Shown here in pieces: positions 6,338 to 14,187 of a stretch of DNA of 20,054 bases (position 1 is its first letter; the number at the start of each line of letters is the position of its first letter). The notes under the pieces are model-generated. The model saw only the letters and a program-made list of their open reading frames with translations, ran no database searches and was not told where the DNA came from. The stretch covers positions 1-20,054 of IMG/VR virus record IMGVR_UViG_3300035698_005006; one strand, given 5' to 3'. This DNA is from a virus. A program made the position numbers and the translations under genes.

Positions 6338-7615
6338 ATGGCTGTACCAGTTGCTAAAAATAGACTTCACGCTTCAAAGGTTAGTAGGATAGCACTTGTT
6401 GATAGACCCGCTGTACCTGATGCTGAAATGGTAGCATATAAAAGAAGAGATAAAGTTCAAGAAAATAAAAATTATGAATTTGATGTTGAGAAAATGGTTG
6501 GACTAATTAAAGATAAAAAGTTCGACGAATGCTCAAAAGAAATTCTTAATATAGACAAAGGATATTTTTACGCTGATTTTAATGTTGCTTTTATTTTTAA
6601 AGGTATTTACGCCGCTGTAGATGCTCTTAATAATGAGGTTTGGGATGCTATTTATTCTGATACAGAAAATAAATCAGAAACAATTAACAAAGCTATTTCT
6701 GATTTTGAAGAATTAATGTTAACTGTATTCATAAAATTAGGTAAAAAGAATAAAGCAGAGAAAGAAGAGAAAATAAAGGTAGACGAAATGAAAGAATCTG
6801 TCAATAGAATGTTTAGCTTAAACGCTATTGCAGGAACTTTCGAAAATTTATCTTATATGATGACTTTTATTGTTTTAGAGCAGTCTGAGTTTGAGGATGC
6901 TAAAGGAACGATAACTGGGGCAATGGAAGTATTAAAAGAATTTATTAATAAAAATCTTGAAGGAGTTATAAATAAATCTTTCGCAGAAATGAAAGACGAA
7001 GATTTTCTTTTCGAGAAAGCTGGAAGAGTAATTTCTGCGGCAAGGTTAAAAAAACTTAAAGAATCTGCTATATTAATAAATGAGATTATTAGTGAAGCAG
7101 AAACAGAAAATAATGATAAAACCGAAAGCGAGGCAAATAAGATGAGTGATATTACAAAAGAAGAATTTGAAGTAGTAACCAAATCTGTTGAAGGTATTGT
7201 AGAGGTTCTTAAAACTCAGGGATATCTTTTGAATGAAGAGGAACAAAAAGAGTTCGATAAAAAGAAACAAGAAATTGCAGACAAAGCTAAAGAAGACCAA
7301 GACGAAGTTGTAAGAAAAGCAAAAGATGCGCAAGATATAATTGATAAGGAAGCATCAGACGCTCAAGAAGTTATCAACAAAGCAAAGACAGACCAAGAAA
7401 TAACTGATAAAGCTTGGAAAGAAGATATCAACAAAGGCATGGAAACTCTTAAAGAAATGGCTACGAGCCTTGAAACATTAACTACTTCTTTGAATAAAAG
7501 ATTAGGTATTTCTAAAATAGCTGAAGGAGAAGAAACAGTCGTAGCAGGAGAAACAGATGTTTTTGCTGAAGGTTTGCAAAACAAAACTCCAGTAAACGAA
7601 GAAGAAAAAGAATAA
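6338..7615 (+). CDS. Scaffold-like protein with XkdF-type C-terminal motif at its start
   Basis: The protein has 425 residues. The N-terminus (about 15-36) reads SRIALVDRPAVPDAEMVAYK, a motif that normally closes XkdF-like proteases ('LVDRPA'). The middle part is helical and unrecognised. Residues about 290-375 form a highly charged coiled coil with repeating KAK-DQ/DAQ-I-K units (for example KAKDAQDIIDKEASDAQEVI), followed by an acidic tail. Position between protease and major capsid gene, high charge and coiled coil point to an internal scaffold. AGGAGG precedes the ATG by ten bases, and only one base separates it from the protease stop. Alternatively it is a protease-associated protein; 'scaffold' is inferred from position and composition. 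Confidence 0.65.
   Translation: MAVPVAKNRLHASKVSRIALVDRPAVPDAEMVAYKRRDKVQENKNYEFDVEKMVGLIKDKKFDECSKEILNIDKGYFYADFNVAFIFKGIYAAVDALNNEVWDAIYSDTENKSETINKAISDFEELMLTVFIKLGKKNKAEKEEKIKVDEMKESVNRMFSLNAIAGTFENLSYMMTFIVLEQSEFEDAKGTITGAMEVLKEFINKNLEGVINKSFAEMKDEDFLFEKAGRVISAARLKKLKESAILINEIISEAETENNDKTESEANKMSDITKEEFEVVTKSVEGIVEVLKTQGYLLNEEEQKEFDKKKQEIADKAKEDQDEVVRKAKDAQDIIDKEASDAQEVINKAKTDQEITDKAWKEDINKGMETLKEMATSLETLTTSLNKRLGISKIAEGEETVVAGETDVFAEGLQNKTPVNEEEKE
7142..7615 (+). CDS. Possible nested scaffold from an internal in-frame start
   Basis: M269 of the preceding protein (ATG 7142) has GAGG eight bases upstream. Starting there would yield a 157-residue product that is almost entirely the acidic/basic coiled coil. 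Several phages make scaffold from such an internal start of a protease-scaffold gene (lambda C/Nu3). The domain break falls in the right place, but the ribosome site is only moderate. Confidence 0.3.
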   Translation: MSDITKEEFEVVTKSVEGIVEVLKTQGYLLNEEEQKEFDKKKQEIADKAKEDQDEVVRKAKDAQDIIDKEASDAQEVINKAKTDQEITDKAWKEDINKGMETLKEMATSLETLTTSLNKRLGISKIAEGEETVVAGETDVFAEGLQNKTPVNEEEKE

Positions 7616-7684
7616 AAACCGTAACAGGTTTATTAAGAGGGTAACTCCTAAATATACTTTTATATTTAAACTTTAACAAGGAGT
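7616..7684 (+). promoter_or_regulatory. Structured leader of the major capsid gene
   Basis: The leader holds three pairings: AAACC/GGTTT (7616-7620 with 7627-7631); AAATATA/TATATTT with a CTTT loop (7650-7656 with 7661-7667); and ACTCCT (7644-7649) with AGGAGT (7679-7684). The last would bury the capsid ribosome site AAGGAG (7678-7683). No convincing promoter is seen here. Folding is inferred by eye only. Confidence 0.35.
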
Positions 7685-7691
7685 GTGTGGA

Positions 7692-8645
7692 ATGAAATAT
7701 AATATCGCAGAGATTATCGATAAAGCTTTTACAAGTTCAGACCTTGCAAATGGTGGGTTACTTCAACCTACGCAAGCTTTGAAATTTGTTAAAGGTGCTA
7801 TCGATAGCGCAGTTATCATCAAAGAATGTAGGGTAGTTCCTATGAGGGGTGATAAAAAGCAAATTGATAAAATTACTTATGGTTCGGCTGTTTTGCAAAA
7901 ACCGAATGCAGTAGGTACAGTACCAACGACTACTACAAAACCAACGACTTCAAAAGTAACTTTGGATGTGGCTGAAACTATTGTTGCCGTTGATATTGGT
8001 TACGATTCTCTTGAAGATAGTATTGAAGGAAAAGGTTTATTTAATACTATAATGGAATTGACAGGAAAGAGAATGGGATACGACTTAGATAATTTAGCTT
8101 TAAATGGAGATACGGAGGGTGGAACATCAGATTTTCTTGAAATTCTTGATGGAATCTTTGACCAAATTTCTACTTATTCATTAGATGCAGATGCGGCAAC
8201 ATTGTCAGATGAAGTTTTATTTGACTGTTTGAAACTTTTACCTTCAAGGTATTATGATGAAGATGAAGCGAAAATGCGTTTTTATGTATCTCATCGTGCA
8301 AAATTAGATTACACTAAAGCCCTTGCTGATAAGAACGTAGATAGTGCATTTGTTTCTTATCTAGTACAAGGCAAAGAACCAAGATACAATGGTATTCCAG
8401 TACGAAAAGTTCCAGCTATTACGACTGAAACGATTACTTACGGGACGACTACTGCAAATGGTTCTAAAGGTTTATTTATCAATCCAAAAAATATTGTAAT
8501 GGGTATTCATAGAAATATTATGTATGAATTCCAAAGACAACCAAGAAAAAGAATCATCGAAGTTACTATTACAATGAGGCTTGATTTTAAGCTTGAAGAA
8601 GAAAATGCTTGTGTTGAGATTCTAAACATTAGACACTCGGCTTAA
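7692..8645 (+). CDS. Major capsid protein, HK97 fold
   Basis: The protein has 317 residues from ATG 7692, which has AAGGAG eight bases upstream. An upstream in-frame GTG at 7683 overlaps that ribosome site and is unlikely. The N-terminus contains GGLLQPTQALKFVKG, followed by a beta-rich segment with a Thr/Pro run (VPTTTTKPTT) and AETIVAVDIGYDSLEDS, typical of the HK97 P-domain. Then come LDNLALNGDTEGGTSDF, a recurrent major capsid motif, MRFYVSHRAKLDY, and PRYNGIPVRKVPAI. It assembles as the shell and lies right after protease and scaffold, as usual. A strong terminator follows immediately, consistent with high and separately controlled expression. Confidence 0.9.
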   Translation: MKYNIAEIIDKAFTSSDLANGGLLQPTQALKFVKGAIDSAVIIKECRVVPMRGDKKQIDKITYGSAVLQKPNAVGTVPTTTTKPTTSKVTLDVAETIVAVDIGYDSLEDSIEGKGLFNTIMELTGKRMGYDLDNLALNGDTEGGTSDFLEILDGIFDQISTYSLDADAATLSDEVLFDCLKLLPSRYYDEDEAKMRFYVSHRAKLDYTKALADKNVDSAFVSYLVQGKEPRYNGIPVRKVPAITTETITYGTTTANGSKGLFINPKNIVMGIHRNIMYEFQRQPRKRIIEVTITMRLDFKLEEENACVEILNIRHSA

Positions 8646-8653
8646 ATTATTGA

Positions 8654-8684
8654 TGGGGTGAGCTACTTAAGCTTACCCCATTTT
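8654..8684 (+). terminator. Rho-independent terminator after the major capsid gene
   Basis: An 11-base stem with one G-U pair (TGGGGTGAGCT, 8654-8664; AGCTTACCCCA, 8670-8680) encloses an ACTTA loop and is followed by TTTT-ATCTT. It separates the head genes from the glycosyl/methyltransferase run. Confidence 0.88.
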
Positions 8685-8710
8685 ATCTTGGAAAGAAAGG
8701 ACTAAGGTAA

Positions 8711-10516
8711 ATGGAAAGAGAAAGTTTCGTTTTTAAATTAATCCAACCTGAAGGAGTTTACAGTTTAAGAGGAAAACAATATAATGCAGGACAAGAGTAC
8801 AGAGTCCCCGAAGATGTAGCTTATAAAGATGCTTTTTATTTAATTCAAGATGCAAAAAAAGCAGTAGCTATAACTGATATTAGTCAACCTAAACCAATAG
8901 AAAATAAAAAAGCAGATGAACAGCCTTTAATTCCTGTTTACACCAAACCCGAAATTCTTCAAATAGGTATTATTCGTATTGGTGGGCTAGGCGATGCTTT
9001 AATTATGAGTGGTTTAGTTCACGCAATCAAAAGAAAATATCCTAAAAGTTTTTTAACAGTTTATGTAAGAGATGATTTAGCGTCAAGAGTTCTTGCAGAT
9101 AATAAATATATTAATAGAGTCGTTAAAGCAAATAAAAAAATATGGAACACTTTAGTTCAAAGCATACTTGATAAAGGAATGTTTGATATTTTTTATGATA
9201 ATAGATATGTTACTAAAGTATCGTATCGTAATCAAAAAGATTTCGAGAAAGACAAAAAAGAAACAGACGAAGCTTTTGCTTCTTTTAAGATAGATGATTT
9301 ATTTAATAACTTTCCTTATATGAATAATGATTTTTATAAAAGAACAAAGATTAATGAATATGAATTAGCCTTGAAGTCCGCTTGTCTCGAAGGTTCCAGA
9401 GATGATTTATTTATTAAAATGAATATAGAAGATTATGCTTGTACCGATATTTTAGAAGACACTCCCTATGTTACCGTTCATCATGGAGCAGATGTTGGAA
9501 GACAGACTAAATGTTGGTTAATGGAATATTGGGAAAAGGTAGTAGATTATTTAAAAGAAGGTGGATATAAAGTAATTCAATTAGGTGTTCTAGGAGACGA
9601 GCCAATTAAAGGTTGTATTAATATGGCAGGGAAAACAAATATCAGACAAACTGCGGCCCTTATAGACCGTGCTAAATTTCATATAGACTCTGAATCTGGA
9701 TTAGTACATTTAGCTAGAGCGGTAAGAACAAGAAGTATAGTTTTGTTTGGACCTACAAGTTATGGACATTTTTCATATCCTGAAAATATAAATATTGAGA
9801 CACCTAATGAATGTAAAGATTGTTGGTGGAAAAATGATTTATGGTGGAGAGAATGCGGAGACGGCGGGACAGCATTTTCATCTTGTATGAAAGCTATCAC
9901 TCCAGAATTAGTTATTAATGAAATTAAATATATAAAATTTCCTGATGATTCTCCTTTAGTTAAAAGAGAAAGAAAAGAGCCAAAAGTTAAGAAAAATTTA
10001 AATGAAGAATTTGCAGAAGAATTATTATTAAATGAAGAGCATTATATAAGTGAGCCATGGCAATATGAGAGAGTAGAATTGATGATGAATAAATGTAAAA
10101 AGGGTGGAAAGATTCTCGAAGTAGGAGCAGGCGATGGTTATTGTGTTGAACAATTATTAAAGAGAGGATACGATATTGAAGGAGTAGAATTTTCTCCTCT
10201 TAGATATTCAAGATGCAAAAAGGCCGGGTTGCCAGTTCTACAGGGAGATATTCATTGTCTCCCTTTTCCAGACAATTATTTTGATACTGTTATGTGTGGT
10301 GAAGTTCTAGAGCATATTCCGTCAATGGCATTAGGTATGAAAGAACTTGAAAGAGTATGTAAACCAGATGGAAATATAATAGTTAGTGTTCCTATATCTG
10401 CGATACATGATAATACCAAAATGCACTTATGGGCGATTAGACATCATGTAATTAATAGAGAACAGAAACCAGATATGTTGATTTTAGATATGAAAAGGAT
10501 AAATAGAGATGAATAA
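8711..10516 (+). CDS. GT9-like glycosyltransferase fused to a SAM methyltransferase
   Basis: The protein has 601 residues in three parts. Residues 1-55 form a small unrecognised domain (FVFKLIQPEGVYSLRGKQYN) followed by a charged linker. Residues about 82-410 match ADP-heptose:LPS heptosyltransferase-type GT-B enzymes: RIGGLGDALIMSG (89-101) at the start and FHIDSESGLVHLARAV then VLFGPT near 322-346. Residues about 440-601 are a Methyltransf_11 domain with ILEVGAGDGY (motif I, near 467-476) and VMCGEVLEHIP (near 527-537). It probably transfers a heptose-like sugar and methylates it or a related residue. A first gene after the capsid terminator, it overlaps the next gene by eight bases. Sugar donor and acceptor cannot be deduced. 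Confidence 0.85.
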   Translation: MERESFVFKLIQPEGVYSLRGKQYNAGQEYRVPEDVAYKDAFYLIQDAKKAVAITDISQPKPIENKKADEQPLIPVYTKPEILQIGIIRIGGLGDALIMSGLVHAIKRKYPKSFLTVYVRDDLASRVLADNKYINRVVKANKKIWNTLVQSILDKGMFDIFYDNRYVTKVSYRNQKDFEKDKKETDEAFASFKIDDLFNNFPYMNNDFYKRTKINEYELALKSACLEGSRDDLFIKMNIEDYACTDILEDTPYVTVHHGADVGRQTKCWLMEYWEKVVDYLKEGGYKVIQLGVLGDEPIKGCINMAGKTNIRQTAALIDRAKFHIDSESGLVHLARAVRTRSIVLFGPTSYGHFSYPENINIETPNECKDCWWKNDLWWRECGDGGTAFSSCMKAITPELVINEIKYIKFPDDSPLVKRERKEPKVKKNLNEEFAEELLLNEEHYISEPWQYERVELMMNKCKKGGKILEVGAGDGYCVEQLLKRGYDIEGVEFSPLRYSRCKKAGLPVLQGDIHCLPFPDNYFDTVMCGEVLEHIPSMALGMKELERVCKPDGNIIVSVPISAIHDNTKMHLWAIRHHVINREQKPDMLILDMKRINRDE

Positions 10517-10793
10517 ACTTATAGAAAGAACATCACAAGACCCAAAGATGGATAAATTATATAAAAAAAGAATAAGGAAGGACCAGTCTATAATAACTTT
10601 AGATGGAAAAAAGGTGGTTGTAGACAACAATATGAAAAATTTATTAAAAGCTATGAATAAAGCAGGAATAAAAACGCTTTCTCATTGCGGAGGACACGGA
10701 AAGAATACTGCATTTATTCGTTTGGATTTAGGTCAAGTAAATATAGAAGTTGATTCTTTAGGGGTATTACTAAGATTCGATTACAAGAAATAA
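10509..10793 (+). CDS. Small SHCGGHG-motif protein, unknown function
   Basis: The 94-residue protein starts with an ATG overlapping the previous stop (eight bases) and AAGGA nine bases upstream. The core KNLLKAMNKAGIKTLSHCGGHGKNTAFIRLDL has H59-C60-G61-G62-H63-G64, which could bind a metal or act as a nucleophile site. Short proteins with a 'GIxTxxxCxGHG' core occur as unknown phage genes; the function is not known to me. The N-terminal 30 residues are strongly basic. Its place in the glycan gene run suggests co-expression but does not show its job. Confidence 0.6.
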   Translation: MNKLIERTSQDPKMDKLYKKRIRKDQSIITLDGKKVVVDNNMKNLLKAMNKAGIKTLSHCGGHGKNTAFIRLDLGQVNIEVDSLGVLLRFDYKK

Positions 10794-10812
10794 TGAATAG
10801 AAGGGAACTAAG

Positions 10813-11691
10813 ATGTTTGATGAAAATGTCAAGTTAAATCCTGTCCAGAATAGGCTCTGTATGGCGTTCTTTGTGTCGGGAGACATATACCCTTCATATA
10901 TCCCGTTCTTGCTCTACAGTCTGTTTAAGGCTTATCCTGAGTATTTCATCATTATATCTGTAAAAGGCACACTTTCGGACAAAATTAAGGTAAAAATCAA
11001 GGATTTAGGCCATAGAAGTAACTTTATTATAAAAGAAAATTTTGGAGACGAATTCGCAGAAGACCCTAACATTTGGAAGACTTTAAGATGGGTTCATATC
11101 CATCCAGAGTATTATAATTTTGAATATGTTTATATCGGAGATATAGATTATATTTTTACTAGAGAAGACATTCCTTTACTTGAAAGAAAAATTAAAATTT
11201 GTGAAATGGAAAACCTACCTTATGCAAATACAACTAAAGCAGATAATCCAGAGACTAGAGGATTAAGAATGACAGGTATACATTTTTATAAAGTTTCAGA
11301 ATATTTACCTGAGATGATTGAAGTAATGGAAAAATATAAAGAGCAATTAAAGAAGGGTATGCCAAAAATATTTTATAACAATAAATTAAAAAGATATGAT
11401 AACCAAATGGCATTAAGAATTATGATAGAAGAAGCAGAGTTAGGTATGCCAGAGTTTAATACTTTTGAATATAATGGACTACATATCGGTCATTCAAGGT
11501 GTAAAGGTAGATGGGAACAATTTCTAAAAGAGGATGGATTACATAGAGGATATATGAAATACTTTTTAGAGAATCTTGACACTCCAGAGTTTAGAAAATT
11601 ATATGAGTCCACTAGTAAACAAGTTTGGATGGAAATAAATAGAATGGTAAACGCTGGTTACGAATATTTTGGAGGAGTATTAGATGAATAA
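10813..11691 (+). CDS. GT-A-type glycosyltransferase with DID metal motif
   Basis: The 292-residue protein begins LCMAFFVSGDIYPSYIPFLL, a beta strand and helix typical of GT-A folds. FEYVYIGDIDYIF contains D110 and D112, the likely DxD metal and nucleotide-sugar site. Later come the HFYKVSEYLPEMI segment and YNGLHIGHSRCKGRW, resembling acceptor-side loops. It looks distantly like GT8/GT2-type enzymes; exact family and sugar are uncertain. The first ~40 codons use visibly more C/G than their surroundings, which may reflect recombination at this point. It overlaps the next gene by eight bases. Confidence 0.72.
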   Translation: MFDENVKLNPVQNRLCMAFFVSGDIYPSYIPFLLYSLFKAYPEYFIIISVKGTLSDKIKVKIKDLGHRSNFIIKENFGDEFAEDPNIWKTLRWVHIHPEYYNFEYVYIGDIDYIFTREDIPLLERKIKICEMENLPYANTTKADNPETRGLRMTGIHFYKVSEYLPEMIEVMEKYKEQLKKGMPKIFYNNKLKRYDNQMALRIMIEEAELGMPEFNTFEYNGLHIGHSRCKGRWEQFLKEDGLHRGYMKYFLENLDTPEFRKLYESTSKQVWMEINRMVNAGYEYFGGVLDE

Positions 11692-12343
11692 ATATTTAAA
11701 TGTGTTGGTTTTGTTTAGAAACAACGAAAAATTAGTTGCTCCTTATTTTTTCTTTTTAAGAAGAAGTACAAAGATTCCATTAAGAGTCTTTGCTTTAAAT
11801 AATGGGTCAGACGATAATACTTTAAAAGAGATTCAGAAATACAAAATGCCTCAAGATATTGCTTTAACTGTTCCAGAAAATGTAGGAACATCTAAAGGTA
11901 GAAATATCGTATTAAGAGAAATCTGGAAGCAAGAAGGTGGTTATTGTGACGTACTTTGTACTGATAGCGATATGTTTTTTATAAGAGAAAATAGTATTGA
12001 TAGGATGGTAGAAACCAATCTTCCAATGGTGTACGCTATGACATTAGCTTTTGACGATAATAGACAAGAAAGTGACGGAGGAATCTGGTGTGCATTATAT
12101 AAAAAACCAGTATGGGAATTAAACAAAGAATTTGATGAAGGTTATTATAATTATTATGATGATACAGATTTATTTGTGAACTCTTTAAAGCATGGATTAA
12201 AGGCTACAAAATGTCCTTTAGCTCAATGCCTACATATTTGGGGTTCAACGAATAGTACTGGAACAGAAGCCGAGACTCGTATGGTAGTTTTAGCTAAAGA
12301 TAAAGCTAGGATGGTAGAAAGATGGGGAGAAAAGTATGCTTAA
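11684..12343 (+). CDS. Glycosyltransferase family 2-like enzyme
   Basis: The protein has 219 residues. LNVLVLFRNN then VFALNNGSDDNTLKEIQ matches the GT2 start (VDNGSxDxT). NVGTSKGRN is the usual NxGxxxARN-type motif, and LCTDSDMFF holds D94 and D96 as the DxD motif. YDDTDLFVNSLKHGLK resembles the late GT2 ED-type motif. A soluble sugar transferase of the phage glycan set is the likely role. ATG 11684 overlaps the previous stop and has GGAGG upstream. Confidence 0.82.
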   Translation: MNKYLNVLVLFRNNEKLVAPYFFFLRRSTKIPLRVFALNNGSDDNTLKEIQKYKMPQDIALTVPENVGTSKGRNIVLREIWKQEGGYCDVLCTDSDMFFIRENSIDRMVETNLPMVYAMTLAFDDNRQESDGGIWCALYKKPVWELNKEFDEGYYNYYDDTDLFVNSLKHGLKATKCPLAQCLHIWGSTNSTGTEAETRMVVLAKDKARMVERWGEKYA

Positions 12344-12902
12344 TATAGATAAGTTTCATGAATTATTTCGGTGGAGACAATACGAACCCTCTCAAAATTA
12401 TTTTGAATTATGGACTTTAATAAAATATTTAGAAGTTTATTTCGAAAAAAATATAAATTCAGGAATTGAAGTTGGAACTTTTCATGACGGGACATTAAGA
12501 TTTTTTGCAGAGATATTAAATGAAGATGGATTCTTTATAAGCGTAGATTTAAATGATAGAGGATTTATCCCTGATTTAATAAAAGAATATGTTAATGATG
12601 ACAGAGTGAATTTTATAATAGGCGACAGTACGGCAGAGGAGACTCTTCGCTTAACAGAGGCTCGGTTACAAGATAGAAAAGTAGACTTTGTTTTTATTGA
12701 TGGAAACCATCAAGAAAAATATGTAACGGCAGATTTTGAAAATTATTCTAAGTATGTTAGAAGAAACGGATTAATTATTTTCCATGATATTGTTGGAGAA
12801 GAGCTTAATGCTTGTTGGGTTAAATTTAGAGAAGGTAAAAAATATATTGAAATTTATGGAGATGTAAACCCTTGTGGAATGGGAGTAATAATTAATGAGT
12901 GA
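12336..12902 (+). CDS. SAM-dependent methyltransferase, Methyltransf_24-like
   Basis: The protein has 188 residues. Motif I is SGIEVGTFHDGTLRFF (about 41-56), motif II has FISVDLNDR, and the acidic motif is VDFVFIDGNHQEKY (near 117-130), followed by NGLIIFHDIVG. This arrangement is typical of class I methyltransferases of the Methyltransf_24 type, often O-methyltransferases acting on sugars or small molecules. It overlaps both neighbours by eight bases, so translation is coupled. It is paralogous in outline to the genes at 12895 and 14178. Confidence 0.82.
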   Translation: MLNIDKFHELFRWRQYEPSQNYFELWTLIKYLEVYFEKNINSGIEVGTFHDGTLRFFAEILNEDGFFISVDLNDRGFIPDLIKEYVNDDRVNFIIGDSTAEETLRLTEARLQDRKVDFVFIDGNHQEKYVTADFENYSKYVRRNGLIIFHDIVGEELNACWVKFREGKKYIEIYGDVNPCGMGVIINE

Positions 12903-13512
12903 TATAGGGAAAAAGATTCATACAGAAGTACCAAACTTTGTTAATCCAAGTGAAGTAGATTATTTAATTGAAGCTTGTGAGCCTTTAGATAAAATAGCAG
13001 ACGTAATTAATGTTGGAGTCTATAAAGGATGTTCTGGTTGTGCTTTATTAGAAGGTATGAAAAAATATAGTATTACTGGAGTCTTACATTTAATCGATGT
13101 CTATAAACTAGTAGATAAGCCTCCTCCATTAAACAATGAAGGAATATCGGTAAGGTCAAGAGACGATATTGAATGGACTGATAGTTTTTTTGAAGAAGCT
13201 AAAAGGAATGTTTTACGTTTTAATAGTAATCAAAGAATTAATATGTATCAAGAGTATTCAGATGATGTTAATATAAATAAAAAAATTGCTCAAGCTTCTC
13301 TTATTTTTATTGACGGAGACCACTCTACACAAGGAGCTTTATTAGATATTTTAAAATATTCACAGATAATTATTAAAGGTGGATATATTTTAATGCACGA
13401 TTCACAATTCCCAACTGTAGATAAAGCTATAGAAATCTTTTTAAGTATTAGAGAAGACTTTGAAGTTGTAGATAAATTTAATACAATAAAGAAAATTAGG
13501 AGGAAAATTTGA
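12895..13512 (+). CDS. SAM-dependent methyltransferase, Methyltransf_24-like (paralog)
   Basis: The protein has 205 residues. ADVINVGVYKGCSGCALLEG (about 34-53) is motif I, VLHLIDVYKL gives the ribose-binding acid, ASLIFIDGDHSTQGALLD (near 133-150) is the acidic motif, and GGYILMHDSQFPTV follows. The order and spacing match the other Methyltransf_24-like enzymes of this cluster. GGGAG precedes ATG 12895. Its end carries AGGAGG for the TTG-started gene that follows. Confidence 0.8.
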   Translation: MSDIGKKIHTEVPNFVNPSEVDYLIEACEPLDKIADVINVGVYKGCSGCALLEGMKKYSITGVLHLIDVYKLVDKPPPLNNEGISVRSRDDIEWTDSFFEEAKRNVLRFNSNQRINMYQEYSDDVNINKKIAQASLIFIDGDHSTQGALLDILKYSQIIIKGGYILMHDSQFPTVDKAIEIFLSIREDFEVVDKFNTIKKIRRKI

Positions 13513-13799
13513 TAGACAGGAAAAGCTTTTCTCATTTAATAATGGATTCATGTCAGAACGTTCCAGAGTTTTGGCATTTCATAAAATTTCTACAAGCTCA
13601 TAAGGAGAACTACGACAATATTTTAGAGCTTGGATGTTTTAAGGGCGGAAGTGTAAGAAGATTTATCGAAACAATATCTGATAGCTATGCTATGGATGGA
13701 GATTTTGATTTTAGAATTCAAATAGATGGAAGTAAATGGAAAGGGCATTGTGGAATAACTGCTTTCATTAAAGGAGATTTAGATGAACATAAAGGTTAA
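13509..13799 (+). CDS. Truncated methyltransferase (N-terminal part only)
   Basis: The 96-residue protein is read from TTG 13509, with AGGAGG (13498-13503) five bases upstream; the TTG overlaps the previous stop (TTGA). DNILELGCFKGGSVRRF (about 36-52) is a clear SAM-binding motif I. The protein ends just after FIKGDLDEHKG, before the 'DFIFIDGDH'-type acidic motif that its neighbours have. It lacks half of the Rossmann fold and probably cannot methylate alone. A deletion that joined it to the next gene start is the simplest explanation; a short regulatory or partner role is possible. Confidence 0.6.
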   Translation: MIDRKSFSHLIMDSCQNVPEFWHFIKFLQAHKENYDNILELGCFKGGSVRRFIETISDSYAMDGDFDFRIQIDGSKWKGHCGITAFIKGDLDEHKG

Positions 13800-14187
13800 G
13801 CACCCAGACGATAATTGGATATTAGGTAATTGGGGAAGAGAGATTCAGAAAAGGATGCCACAAGCAGATGGTAGGCTTATAAGATTTTATGTTCAGTATA
13901 ATATGTTTACAAAAAGAGAAAATCCAGAGGATATTAATGTAGTTTATTTTACTCACGATAATAAAGATGGAATATTTGAAAGAACAGCATTACAAGCAGA
14001 TTTTTGTATTTGTCAAGCTCCTCAGTACGAAAGATTTTTACGTTCAAAAGGTATTAAAAATGTATGCACTATTCCTTGTCCTCCTCCCGAAATAGATATG
14101 TTTAAACCTAAATTAATGTTAGCCTGGATAGGACACTTCTTTTCTCCGTTTAGAAAAGGACAAAAAGGGAGCATAACGTGGAATTAG
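13783..14187 (+). CDS. Truncated GT-B glycosyltransferase, N-terminal domain only
   Basis: The protein has 134 residues. AAAGGAG precedes ATG 13783, which overlaps the previous gene by 17 bases. It reads like the N-domain of a GT4-type enzyme: HPDDNWILGNWGREIQKRMP, NVVYFTHDN, ADFCICQAPQYERFLRSKG, then PPPEIDMFKPK and LMLAWIGHFFSPFRKG. In full enzymes the RKG motif opens the C-terminal, donor-binding domain; here the protein stops nine residues later. The nucleotide-sugar site is therefore missing. The gene looks like the survivor of a deletion, though a two-protein enzyme cannot be excluded. Confidence 0.55.
   Translation: MNIKVKHPDDNWILGNWGREIQKRMPQADGRLIRFYVQYNMFTKRENPEDINVVYFTHDNKDGIFERTALQADFCICQAPQYERFLRSKGIKNVCTIPCPPPEIDMFKPKLMLAWIGHFFSPFRKGQKGSITWN

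Noticed and set aside
7683-7694. GTG 7683 as capsid start
   Set aside because: It overlaps the AAGGAG ribosome site; ATG 7692 has the right eight-base spacing.
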